The notes below the pieces were generated by a model. It saw only the letters and a list, made by a program, of their open reading frames with translations, made no database searches and was not told the origin of the DNA. Shown here one piece after another: positions 35,570 to 43,803 of a DNA stretch of 64,000 nt. The stretch is taken from assembly GCA_023511995.1 (NCBI GenBank), contig JAIMAL010000004.1:62001-126000 (forward strand), written 5' to 3'. Positions within the stretch are counted from its first letter, which is position 1. Every line of letters starts with the position of its first letter. The DNA comes from Burkholderiales bacterium. Its GTDB lineage: Bacteria; Pseudomonadota; Gammaproteobacteria; Burkholderiales; Thiobacteraceae. A program made the translations under genes and the position numbers.

Positions 35570-36630
35570 CGGACATCGAGGCGCGCTTTCGCCTGGTCCG
35601 CCCGGGCTTCGTCCTGGACGTGGATCTGTGCCTGCCGGGCCGGGGTGTTACCGTTCTCTTCGGACCTTCCGGCTGCGGCAAGACCACGTTGCTGCGCTCA
35701 ATCGCCGGCCTCGAGCGGGAGGCGCAGGGGCGCTGTGTGGTGAATGGCGAAGTCTGGCAGGACGAAGGCTGGCGCCTGCCCACCCACCGGCGCGCCGTGG
35801 GCTTCGTCTTCCAGGAGGCAAGCCTGTTTCCCCACCTCAGCGTGAAGGCCAACCTGGAGTACGGCCGCCGGCGGCTTAAGCGCCCCCCGCGCCTGGAGCT
35901 TAAGCCCCTCATCGATCTTCTCGCATTGCGGGAGCTGCTGCCGCGACGTCCCGCAGGACTTTCCGGGGGCGAGCGGCAGCGGGTGGCCATCGCCAGGGCG
36001 CTGGCCGCCGAGCCGCGCCTCCTCCTCATGGACGAACCCCTGGCGGGGCTGGACTTAAGCCGGCGTCGTGAAGTGCTGCCTTTCCTCAGGCGGTTGCGCG
36101 AGGAGCTGGACATCCCCATGCTCTACGTCACCCATTCGTCGGAGGAGCTCGCCTGGCTTGCCGACCATGTGGTGGTGCTGACTGAGGGCCGTGTTCAGGC
36201 AACGGGCTCCTTGCGCACCCTGTGCACCCATCCGGTTTTGGCCCGACAACTCGGTGAGGAGGCGGGGGTGGTGTTGCAGGGGGTGGTGGGGGAGGTGGAC
36301 GGGGCATGGGGGCTTGCGCGGGTGGATTTTGCCGGAGGCAGCCTGTGGGTGCGCCATGAGGGCGCGCCCGCAAGGCATCCGGTGCGGGTCCGGGTGCTGG
36401 CGCGGGATGTGAGCCTGGCCACGCACCCAGGCGTGACCAGCATTCAGAACCTGCTTGCGGGACGCCTCCATGCCATTCTCGACGACACCCACCCGGCCCT
36501 GTGTCTTGCCGAGGTGAAGGTAGGAGAAGAGGTGATCCTGGCGCGGTTGACGCGCCGCGCCTTGGCCCAACTGGGAGTGGCACTGGGGCAGCCCCTTTTT
36601 GCCCAGGTGAAGACCGCGGCGCTTTGCTGA
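35566..36630 (+). CDS. modC: molybdate ABC transporter ATPase ModC
   Basis: A 354-residue ATPase: Walker [11 protein letters not shown] (about 33-42), Q-loop [26 protein letters not shown] (about 128-142) and Walker [13 protein letters not shown]. The last 70 residues form a TOBE/Mop domain ([11 protein letters not shown]... [26 protein letters not shown]) that binds molybdate, as in ModC. GTG 35566 is chosen because it makes the four-base GTGA overlap with modB and begins VTDIEARF, the family N-terminus. Confidence 0.92.
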   Translation: MTDIEARFRLVRPGFVLDVDLCLPGRGVTVLFGPSGCGKTTLLRSIAGLEREAQGRCVVNGEVWQDEGWRLPTHRRAVGFVFQEASLFPHLSVKANLEYGRRRLKRPPRLELKPLIDLLALRELLPRRPAGLSGGERQRVAIARALAAEPRLLLMDEPLAGLDLSRRREVLPFLRRLREELDIPMLYVTHSSEELAWLADHVVVLTEGRVQATGSLRTLCTHPVLARQLGEEAGVVLQGVVGEVDGAWGLARVDFAGGSLWVRHEGAPARHPVRVRVLARDVSLATHPGVTSIQNLLAGRLHAILDDTHPALCLAEVKVGEEVILARLTRRALAQLGVALGQPLFAQVKTAALC

Positions 36631-36683
36631 GCACCCTGGCGCTCGCCGCCCCGAATGATGGCGCGGCGGCCCGCCATGATGCT

Positions 36684-37055
36684 CTAGGCCTTGCCGAGGA
36701 GGGCAATGCTCTGCTCGAAGGGCCCCATGTATTTCATGGCCGTGATCATGGAGCCCTGGAACTTGAGCTTCTTGGTGAGCAGGGCGGCGCGGCCGGAGAG
36801 GGTGCCTTCCCGCAGCCGTTGCCAGTTTTCCGGACTGGCTTTCATGACAAAGTCGGGCTTGCGCGGCGCCTCACCGAAGGCGGTGGCGATGGCTTTCCCA
36901 TCCACCACCTCCAGATAGGCGCTGGGCTGGGAGCCATCCTCCCAGCCGTATTCGATGAGGGCGGAGAAGCCCTTGAGGCCACTCACCAGGGCCTCGTTGC
37001 GGTTCCAAAGTTCCTTGTAGCGCTCGGCCCAGGCGGCCGAAAGAAAATCGTCCAT
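36684..37055 (-). CDS. SCP2 sterol-carrier-domain protein
   Basis: A 123-residue single-domain protein of the SCP2 fold, which binds lipids or other hydrophobic ligands. Motifs: FLSAAWAERYKELWNRNEALV at the start, YLEVVDGKAIATAFGEAP, DFVMKASPENWQRLREG and LTKKLKFQGSMITAMKY. ATG 37055 follows GGGAGG on the minus strand; upstream in-frame codons run through the terminator of the preceding gene. It lies 47 bases after the second DUF2173 gene and is probably the third cistron of the sigma-54 unit, after a partial terminator. Confidence 0.87.
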   Translation of the reverse strand: MDDFLSAAWAERYKELWNRNEALVSGLKGFSALIEYGWEDGSQPSAYLEVVDGKAIATAFGEAPRKPDFVMKASPENWQRLREGTLSGRAALLTKKLKFQGSMITAMKYMGPFEQSIALLGKA

Positions 37056-37065
37056 CGTTCCTCCC

Positions 37066-37095
37066 AAAAAAAGCCGGCCGGCTGTTGCCGGCCGG
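37066..37095 (-). terminator. terminator or attenuator between DUF2173 and SCP2 genes
   Basis: On the minus strand a 9-bp GC stem (37095-37087 with 37082-37074, CCGGCCGGC) with loop AACA is followed by GC and seven T. It immediately precedes the SCP2 ribosome site, so it probably reduces SCP2 expression relative to the DUF2173 genes. Confidence 0.8.
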
Positions 37096-37102
37096 GGCGG
37101 CC

Positions 37103-37432
37103 TCAAGCCGCGGACAGCGCCTTGAAGATTTCGTTGAAGGAGGCTTCGCCAACCCGGGCGAAGACGCCGGTGTTGCCCATCACACAGACCGCATATTTGG
37201 GGCCGGCGACGGCGAAACCGGTGGCGGGCGTCCAGCCGGATTCTCCGCTCATGGCCGTGTAGCCGTCGGTCTGCATGCGCGCCATGTGCATGTTGGCGGC
37301 ACACATGGCGGCGGCCATGGCCGCCTCGTCCTCGGTGATGTCGCCGACGAAGCCGGTCAGCTTGCCGTCATCGGAAAAGGTGCCAGCGGCGAAAACGCCT
37401 TTGATTTTGAGCAGTGCATTCAGATCGGCCAT
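37103..37432 (-). CDS. DUF2173 family protein, second copy
   Basis: A 109-residue cytoplasmic protein, paralogue of the gene at 37443. It shares MADLxxLLxIxGxFAAGxFS, GFVGDITEDEAAMAAAMCAANMHMARM, the GFAVAGP core and the late VMGNTGVFAR. The DUF2173 fold is thought to be roadblock/longin-like, a dimerisation and ligand-scaffold fold. It follows its sister gene by 10 bases and ends before a terminator. No catalytic residues are evident; the Met-rich AANMHMARMQ helix is conserved in both copies. Confidence 0.82.
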   Translation of the reverse strand: MADLNALLKIKGVFAAGTFSDDGKLTGFVGDITEDEAAMAAAMCAANMHMARMQTDGYTAMSGESGWTPATGFAVAGPKYAVCVMGNTGVFARVGEASFNEIFKALSAA

Positions 37433-37442
37433 GATGGTCTCC

Positions 37443-37772
37443 TCAAACGGACGCCAGGGTGGCGAAGGCTTTGTCGAAATCCGTGTCCTTGTTGCGCACG
37501 AACACGCCCACGTTGCCCATGATCAGGGCGGAGTTTTCCGGGCCGGAGACGGCGAACCCCACCGCCGGCTCGAAGCCGTCCTTGCCGGTGTAGGCCGTCC
37601 AGCCGGAAGCCTCCATCTTCGCCATCAGCATGTTGGCGGCGCACATCTGTGCGGCCATCTTGGCCGCCTGAAGGCTGATGTTGCCCACATAGTTGATGAG
37701 CTCGCCGGTGGGCGAGAACTCGCCGGCGGCAAAGGCGCCGGGAATGCTCATGAGTTTTTTGAGATCTGCCAT
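37443..37772 (-). CDS. DUF2173 family protein, first copy
   Basis: A 109-residue protein of unknown function, first cistron behind the sigma-54 promoter at 37827-37842. Motifs: LMSIPGAFAAGEFSPTGELI, AAKMAAQMCAANMLMAKM, AVGFAVSGPENSALIMGN and VFVRNKDTDFDKAF. It is near-colinear with the second copy (roughly half of the residues identical by eye), so the pair arose by tandem duplication or forms a heterodimer. The AGGAGA-like site GGAGAG precedes the ATG. Confidence 0.82.
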   Translation of the reverse strand: MADLKKLMSIPGAFAAGEFSPTGELINYVGNISLQAAKMAAQMCAANMLMAKMEASGWTAYTGKDGFEPAVGFAVSGPENSALIMGNVGVFVRNKDTDFDKAFATLASV

Positions 37773-37826
37773 GTGACTCTCCTTGGGTTGACGGGAAACA
37801 GGGATGACCCCTGCACCGGAACCCTC

Positions 37827-37842
37827 AGCAACGCCCGTGCCA
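37827..37842 (-). promoter_or_regulatory. sigma-54 (-24/-12) promoter of the DUF2173 operon
   Basis: Minus strand: TGGCACGGGCGTTGCT. It matches the consensus TGGCACG-N4-TTGCW in every defined position. Initiation near 37815 would give a leader of about 43 bases to the first DUF2173 ATG. A sigma-54 activator gene lies divergent. Confidence 0.9.
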
Positions 37843-37882
37843 GCTTTGAAAGTTCTGTAAAATCAGTGGCTTGTGTGACAAT

Positions 37883-37923
37883 CGGGTGGTCCGTGTTGCA
37901 GCCGAAGCGTTGCGCACCACCCG
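37883..37923. promoter_or_regulatory. candidate activator-binding site (inverted repeat)
   Basis: CGGGTGGT (37883-37890) and ACCACCCG (37916-37923) are 8-bp inverted arms with centres 33 bases apart, three helical turns. It lies 41-81 bases upstream of the sigma-54 -24 element and overlaps TTGCGC-N16-TAGAAT (37910-37937), a possible promoter of the activator gene, so autorepression is also possible. Confidence 0.5.
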
Positions 37924-37991
37924 AAACGGGATAGAATTCCCATTCTGAACAACAATTTGTGCTCTGCGTTGCCGTTGCGCATCAGTGCCCC

Positions 37992-39347
37992 ATGGCCACC
38001 GCCCTCAGTGAACTCCTGCAGAACGAGGCCATCTTGGAAGGCCTGCTGGCCGGCCTCGACCAGGGCGTGTTGCTGGCCACGGTGGAGGGGGTCATTCTGT
38101 TCGCCAACGATGCCGTGCGCCATCTTTTGGAAATCCCCGCCGACCGGCCCCTGCGCAGCCTGAACGATGTGGGCGGCGTGAACCTGAGGCTCGCCATCAC
38201 CCGGGGGTTGATCGAACAGGGCTTCGATGATGCGGTAAGCCGCCGCCAGAAAGGGGTGGTGGAGCTGGAACGCTGGCTCGACCTGCCCTCGGGCCGACGC
38301 TGTTTCCGCCTGCGTACCGGCATCATCGAGCGCAAAACCGGCGGGGCGGTGCGGCTGGTGCTATTGCGGGACGTGACGGAGATGGCCCGCCTTAAGGAGG
38401 GCGTGCAGGGCGATGGCGGCCGCGAATTCATCACCCGGGATGCGCGTATGCTGGAGGTGTTGCGCCAGTTGCGCCAGGCCGCGCCCACCGAGGCCTATGT
38501 GCTCATGCAAGGGGAATCGGGCACGGGGAAGAACGTGCTGGCGCGCAGCCTCCACCGCTTGAGCCCCCGCGCCGCCCATCCCCTGGTGGAGGTGAACTGC
38601 GCCGCCATTCCCTCTGAGCTGCTGGAGTCGGAATTCTTCGGCCATGTCAAAGGGGCCTTCACCGGCGCTTCGAGCGACCGCATCGGACGCTTCGCCGCCG
38701 CCGACGGTGGCACCCTTTTCCTCGACGAAGTGGGGGAGGTGCCGCTGCATCTGCAGGCCAAATTTCTCAAGGCGGTGCAGGAGCGCAGTTTCGAGCCGGT
38801 GGGTTCCAATCGCAGTCAGACGGTGGATGTGCGCATCGTGTCCGCCTCCAACCGCAATCTCAAGGATGCGGTGGAGGCACGCCAGTTCCGCGCCGATCTC
38901 TACTACCGGCTGTCCGTCATCACCCTGCACATTCCCCCATTGCGTGCCCGCAAGGCGGACATTCCGCTCCTCATCGACCATTTCCTCGACCGCCTCTACA
39001 CGCGGGGCTACGCGCGCGCCACCCTGGCTCCGGAAGCCCTGCGGCTGCTCCTCGACTACCCCTGGCCCGGCAACGTGCGGGAACTGGAAAACGCCCTGGA
39101 ACACGCCCTCATCTGCGCCGTGGATGGGGTGATCCAGCCGGAGAGCCTGCCCCAGGACATCCGCGACTACCACAGCAGGGGGCCGCTGCCGGTGACGGGC
39201 AAGAGCGAAGATGCTGACAGTCACCAGCGGGGCCAGATCCTCTTCGCCCTCAAGCGTTGCGACGGCAACAAGGCCGCCGCCGCCAAGATGCTGGGCATCG
39301 ACCGAACCACTCTCTGGCGCCGCATGCGGCGTCTGGGCCTCAACTGA
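37992..39347 (+). CDS. sigma-54-dependent activator, PAS-AAA+-Fis
   Basis: A 451-residue regulator. Residues about 5-130 are a PAS domain (LLAGLDQGVLLATVEGVILFAN), with no receiver domain, so it likely senses a cytoplasmic signal directly. The AAA+ domain has Walker A GESGTGKN (about 174; Asn after Lys is unusual but tolerated), the sigma-54 contact loop GAFTGA (about 220), Walker B GGTLFLDEVGE and the arginine-finger region. A Fis-type helix-turn-helix ends the protein (NKAAAAKMLGIDRTTLWRRMRRL). Start ATG 37992 is used; GTG 37959 would add 11 residues, and neither has a good ribosome site. Confidence 0.92.
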   Translation: MATALSELLQNEAILEGLLAGLDQGVLLATVEGVILFANDAVRHLLEIPADRPLRSLNDVGGVNLRLAITRGLIEQGFDDAVSRRQKGVVELERWLDLPSGRRCFRLRTGIIERKTGGAVRLVLLRDVTEMARLKEGVQGDGGREFITRDARMLEVLRQLRQAAPTEAYVLMQGESGTGKNVLARSLHRLSPRAAHPLVEVNCAAIPSELLESEFFGHVKGAFTGASSDRIGRFAAADGGTLFLDEVGEVPLHLQAKFLKAVQERSFEPVGSNRSQTVDVRIVSASNRNLKDAVEARQFRADLYYRLSVITLHIPPLRARKADIPLLIDHFLDRLYTRGYARATLAPEALRLLLDYPWPGNVRELENALEHALICAVDGVIQPESLPQDIRDYHSRGPLPVTGKSEDADSHQRGQILFALKRCDGNKAAAAKMLGIDRTTLWRRMRRLGLN

Positions 39348-39363
39348 CCCCTTAAGCCTGCCC

Positions 39364-39774
39364 ATGCGAAACTGGTATTTTCCCGCCCTTCTTGCCTTCG
39401 TTTTCTGGGGCCTGTGGGCCCTTTTCCCCAAGATCACCACGCGCCTTATTGATCCCCGCAGCGCCCTGTTCTTCCAGGCGGTGGGGGCCTTCAGTGTGGC
39501 GCTGATAGTGTTGGCGACCCTGGATTTCCGGCCCCAGTGGGAGCCGCGGGCGGTGGGGTTGGCCCTTCTCACCGGCATGCTGGGCATGACCGGCGGCATT
39601 GCCTACATGTACGCCATTGCCCGCGGGCCCGCCATGCTGGTGTCGGTGCTCACCGCCCTCTATCCCCTGCTCACCGTGGTGCTTGCCTGGGCCTTCATGG
39701 GCGAGCAGGTGGGGCTGCGCCAGTGGGCAGGCATCTGCCTCGCCCTGCTGGCCATGGTCCTTCTGGCCGGCTGA
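39364..39774 (+). CDS. single-domain EamA/DMT-family transporter
   Basis: A 136-residue protein with four membrane helices, half the size of the usual ten-helix EamA transporters. Motifs: MRNWYFPALLAFVFWGLWALFPK at the start and a late VSVLTALYPLLTVVLAWAFMGEQVGLRQWAGICLALLAMVLL, the EamA hallmark. It likely works as a homodimer, as do small EmrE-like members. Start ATG 39364 is 16 bases after the regulator stop, so it may share that transcript. Substrate unknown. Confidence 0.82.
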   Translation: MRNWYFPALLAFVFWGLWALFPKITTRLIDPRSALFFQAVGAFSVALIVLATLDFRPQWEPRAVGLALLTGMLGMTGGIAYMYAIARGPAMLVSVLTALYPLLTVVLAWAFMGEQVGLRQWAGICLALLAMVLLAG

Positions 39775-39944
39775 ATCCCCTCAAGCGACGGCGCCGGCCT
39801 GCCGTTATGCCACATTTGTAGGGCGCGCAGGCGGGATGGATGGCGAGGCAGAGGCGACGTGACTTGCCGGAACGCCGCGAAGGCCACGCCGGCCTAATCA
39901 TCAATCTCGGGTTATGGGACATGGCTTGCCTGGTGGAGGCAAAA

Positions 39945-42440
39945 ATGACACGCAATCCCCTCGCGGATCTGGAACTTGACCGGCCCGGTCTCGATGCCGC
40001 TGGCTGGCGACGTTCCTTGAGCAACCATCTGGTGTACAGCATCGGCAAGGACCCCATCACGGCCACCGACCGGGACTGGTTTTACACCGCGGCCACTGCC
40101 GTGCGGGAAAGGCTCATCGAACGCTGGATGGAAACCATGCGCAGCTATTACCGCGCCGACACCAAGCGCGTGTACTACCTCTCCATGGAATTCCTCATGG
40201 GCCGCACTCTGATGAACAGCGTCCTCAACATGGGGTGCGAGCCGGCGTTCCGCGAGGCGGTGGAAAGCCTCGGGCTCGATCTTGCCGCGATCCGCGAGGT
40301 GGAACACGAGGCGGCCCTGGGCAATGGCGGTCTGGGGCGGCTTGCCGCCTGTTTCCTCGATTCCATGGCGACGCTGGGCATCCCCGGCTACGGCTACGGC
40401 ATCCGCTACGAGTACGGCATGTTCAGGCAGAAAATCGAGAACGGTAGCCAGGTGGAGCACCCGGACAACTGGTTGCGTTACGGCAACCCCTGGGAGTTCC
40501 CCCGTCCGGAGGTGCTCTACCAGGTCAAGTTCCACGGCCGCGTGGTGAGCCACACCGACGAACACGGCCGCACGCGTCATCACTGGATCGACACCGACGA
40601 CGTGATGGCCATGGCCTACGACACGCCCATTCCCGGCTTTGGCACCGATACCGTCAACAACATGCGCCTGTGGGCGGCGAAGGCGACACGGGACTTCGAT
40701 CTCGCCTATTTCAACGAGGGCAACTACATCAAGGCGGTGGAGCAGAAGAACGAATCGGAGAACCTGTCCAAGGTGCTCTACCCCGACGACACCACAGAAA
40801 TGGGCCGGGAGCTGCGCTTGAAGCAGCAGTATTTCTTCGTTTCCGCCTCACTGCAGGACATCCTCTTCCGCTACCAGAAGCATCACCGTGGCTTCGACCA
40901 GTTGCCGGAGAAAGTGGCCATCCAGCTCAACGACACCCACCCGGCGATCGCCATTGCCGAACTCATGCGCATCCTCGTCGACCAGCATGGCCTCGACTGG
41001 ACGCACGCCTGGGACATCACCCGCCGCGTGTTTTCCTACACCAACCACACCCTGATGCCGGAGGCCCTGGAAACCTGGCCGGTGCCCCTCTTCGAGCGGG
41101 TGCTGCCGCGTCACCTGCAGATCATCTATGAGATCAACCATCGCTTCCTCCAGGAGGTCGCTCACCGTCACCCGGGTGACCACGAGCTTCTGCGCCGGGT
41201 GTCCCTGATCGAGGAATCCACACCGAAACGGGTGCGCATGGCACATCTGGCGGTGGTGGGATCCCACAAGGTCAACGGCGTGGCGGCGATTCACACCGAG
41301 CTCATGCGGCAAACCATCTTCGCCGACTTCCACCGCCTGTGGCCGGAAAAAATCGTCAACATCACCAATGGCATCACGCCCCGGCGCTGGCTCAACCAGG
41401 CCAACCCGGAGCTTGCCCGGCTCATCACTTCCCGCATCGGGGCTGGCTGGCTGCGGGACCTGGACCAACTGGAGCGGCTTGCGCCCCTCGCCGACGATGC
41501 CGACTTCCGCCATGCCTTCGGCGAAGCCAAACGGGCGAACAAGCTCCGGCTGGCGGGGCTGATCCGCAACCACCTCGGCATCGAGGTGGATCCGGATTCC
41601 CTCTTCGATGTGCAGGTGAAACGCATCCACGAATACAAGCGGCAGCTCCTGAATGTGCTGCACGTGATCACCCTCTACAACCGGATTCGCGCCAATCCGG
41701 CGGGCGATCATCTGCCGCGCACGGTCATTTTCGGCGGCAAGGCGGCGCCCGGTTACAGGATGGCCAAGCACATCATCCGCCTGATCCACGACGTGGCCGA
41801 GGTGGTCAACCATGATCCGCTGGTGGCCGGCCGGCTGCGGGTGGTCTTCATTCCCAACTATGACGTTTCCACCGCCCAGGACATCATCCCCGCCGCTGAT
41901 CTTTCCGAGCAGATTTCCACGGCGGGGACGGAGGCTTCCGGGACGGGCAACATGAAGTTCGCCCTCAACGGGGCGCTCACCATCGGCACATTGGATGGGG
42001 CCAATATCGAAATCCGCGCCGCGGTGGGGCCGGAAAACATTTTCATTTTCGGCCTCAATACGGAGCAGGTGGCGGCGCTCCGTGCCCAGGGCTACGACCC
42101 CTGGCGCTACTATCAGGAGAACGGCGAGCTGCGCCAGGTGCTGGACATGATCCGCGACGGATTCTTCTCCCCGGGCGAGGCGAACCGGCACCATCCCATT
42201 TTCGATGCCCTCACCCACGGCGGCGATCATTTCCTGCTGCTTGCCGACTATGGCGCCTACGTGAGTGCGCAGCAGGAGGTGGAGCGCGTCTACCGGGACC
42301 GCGAGGACTGGCTGCGCCGCGTCGTGCTCAACGTGGCCCGCATGGGGCGCTTCTCCTCCGACCGCAGCATCCGTGAATACGCGGAGAAAATCTGGAACGT
42401 GAAGCCCGTCCGGCGGCGCCGCGCAACGCGGGGGATGTGA
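39945..42440 (+). CDS. glgP: glycogen/starch phosphorylase
   Basis: Releases glucose-1-phosphate from alpha-1,4-glucans. The 831-residue protein has the family core: YYLSMEFLMGRTLMNSVLN, EAALGNGGLGRLAACFLDS, NDTHPAIAIAELMRILVD, VKRIHEYKRQLLNVLH and the PLP-lysine region EASGTGNMKFALNGALTIGTLDGANIEI. ATG 39945 follows GGTGGAGG with correct spacing; the open frame upstream to 39840 is not protein-like. The stop faces pilR four bases away, so the two genes converge. Confidence 0.95.
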   Translation: MTRNPLADLELDRPGLDAAGWRRSLSNHLVYSIGKDPITATDRDWFYTAATAVRERLIERWMETMRSYYRADTKRVYYLSMEFLMGRTLMNSVLNMGCEPAFREAVESLGLDLAAIREVEHEAALGNGGLGRLAACFLDSMATLGIPGYGYGIRYEYGMFRQKIENGSQVEHPDNWLRYGNPWEFPRPEVLYQVKFHGRVVSHTDEHGRTRHHWIDTDDVMAMAYDTPIPGFGTDTVNNMRLWAAKATRDFDLAYFNEGNYIKAVEQKNESENLSKVLYPDDTTEMGRELRLKQQYFFVSASLQDILFRYQKHHRGFDQLPEKVAIQLNDTHPAIAIAELMRILVDQHGLDWTHAWDITRRVFSYTNHTLMPEALETWPVPLFERVLPRHLQIIYEINHRFLQEVAHRHPGDHELLRRVSLIEESTPKRVRMAHLAVVGSHKVNGVAAIHTELMRQTIFADFHRLWPEKIVNITNGITPRRWLNQANPELARLITSRIGAGWLRDLDQLERLAPLADDADFRHAFGEAKRANKLRLAGLIRNHLGIEVDPDSLFDVQVKRIHEYKRQLLNVLHVITLYNRIRANPAGDHLPRTVIFGGKAAPGYRMAKHIIRLIHDVAEVVNHDPLVAGRLRVVFIPNYDVSTAQDIIPAADLSEQISTAGTEASGTGNMKFALNGALTIGTLDGANIEIRAAVGPENIFIFGLNTEQVAALRAQGYDPWRYYQENGELRQVLDMIRDGFFSPGEANRHHPIFDALTHGGDHFLLLADYGAYVSAQQEVERVYRDREDWLRRVVLNVARMGRFSSDRSIREYAEKIWNVKPVRRRRATRGM

Positions 42441-42444
42441 TACC

Positions 42445-43803
42445 TCACTCGATGCCGAGGCGTTCCAGGCGGTAGCGCAGGGCGCGGAAGGTGATGCCCA
42501 GCAGGCGGGCGGCGGCAGTCTTGTTGTAACGGGTCTTTTCCAGCGCCTCCAGGATCGCCTCCTTCTCCACGCGATCCAGATACTCCTGCAGCGGCCATTT
42601 GGCGCCGGGTTCCCGCTCTGCCTCCTGCGCCGCCTCGGGCACGGAGAGATAAAGGTCCTGACTGCCGATTTCCGCGCCGTTGGCCAATGCCAGGGCGCGT
42701 TCGAGGATGTTTTCCAGTTCCCGCACGTTGCCGGGGAAACTGTAGTCCTGCAATGCCGCCACCGCGTCCGCGGTGAGACGCGGCATCGGCTGGTTGGCGG
42801 CGGCGGCCAGACGGGCGAGGATGGCTTCGGCGATGACGGGAATGTCCTCGCGCATCTCCCGCAGCGCGGGCATGCGCACCTCAATGACATTCAGGCGGTA
42901 GTAGAGGTCCTGGCGGAAGCGCCCGCTTTCCACGAGCTGGGCGAGATTCTGATGGGTGGCGCTGATGATGCGCACGTCCACCGGTTCCTCCTGGGTGGCG
43001 CCTACCCTGCGCACGCTTTTTTCCTGGATGGCGCGCAGAAGTTTCACCTGCATGGGGAGCGGCAGATCGGCCACCTCGTCGAGGAAGAGGGTGCCGCCAT
43101 GGGCAGCCTGGAAAAAGCCTTCGCGATCCGTCTCGGCGCCGGTGAAAGCCCCCTTGCGGTAGCCGAAAAACTCGCTTTCCATGAGATTTTCGGGAATCGC
43201 CCCACAGTTCACGGCGATGAAGGGTTTGTCGCGCCGGTTGCTGCGCTCGTGGATGAGGCGCGCGGCCAGTTCCTTGCCGCTGCCCGATTCGCCCGTGATG
43301 TGTACCGGGGCCTGACTGCGGGCCAGCTTGTCCAGCATCGCCCGCACCTGCTGGATGGCGGGGGAGTTGCCGAGCAGCACGCGGCTTACTGTGCGTTCAC
43401 TGGTCTTCTCCGGCACCTTGAGCGCCGATTTCACCAGCGCCCGCAACTGTTCCAGGGAAACGGGCTTGCACAGGTAGTCGAAGGCGCCGGCCTTGAGTGC
43501 GGCCACCGCATTCTCCGCGCTACCGAAGGCGGTGATCACCGCCACCGGCAGTTGGGGATGATGCTGGGCAATGTATTCCACCAGTTCCAGGCCGGTGCCG
43601 TCCGGCAGGCGCATGTCGGTCAGACACAGATCGAACCATTCCTCCTCGAGGCGCTGTCGGGCCTCATTGACCTTCATCGCCCGCTGGGGTTCCAGTCCCA
43701 TACGCAGCAGCGTGAGCTCGAGAAGCTCAAGGAGGTCCGCCTCATCGTCCACGATGAGGACACGCGGTGTGGTGGCGTCGGTGGGTCGCTGGGGCCGTTT
43801 CAC
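42445..43803 (-). CDS. pilR: NtrC-family response regulator, PilR
   Basis: A 452-residue sigma-54 activator. Receiver domain (about 14-125) with phospho-acceptor Asp in LTDMRLPDG, AAA+ domain with Walker A GESGSGKE (about 172), GAFTGA loop (about 218) and Walker B GGTLFLDEVAD, and a C-terminal Fis helix-turn-helix (NKTAAARLLGITFRALRYRLERL). It overlaps pilS by four bases. In pseudomonads and other proteobacteria PilR turns on pilA; no major type IV pilin gene is in the window. Confidence 0.9.
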   Translation of the reverse strand: MKRPQRPTDATTPRVLIVDDEADLLELLELTLLRMGLEPQRAMKVNEARQRLEEEWFDLCLTDMRLPDGTGLELVEYIAQHHPQLPVAVITAFGSAENAVAALKAGAFDYLCKPVSLEQLRALVKSALKVPEKTSERTVSRVLLGNSPAIQQVRAMLDKLARSQAPVHITGESGSGKELAARLIHERSNRRDKPFIAVNCGAIPENLMESEFFGYRKGAFTGAETDREGFFQAAHGGTLFLDEVADLPLPMQVKLLRAIQEKSVRRVGATQEEPVDVRIISATHQNLAQLVESGRFRQDLYYRLNVIEVRMPALREMREDIPVIAEAILARLAAAANQPMPRLTADAVAALQDYSFPGNVRELENILERALALANGAEIGSQDLYLSVPEAAQEAEREPGAKWPLQEYLDRVEKEAILEALEKTRYNKTAAARLLGITFRALRYRLERLGIE

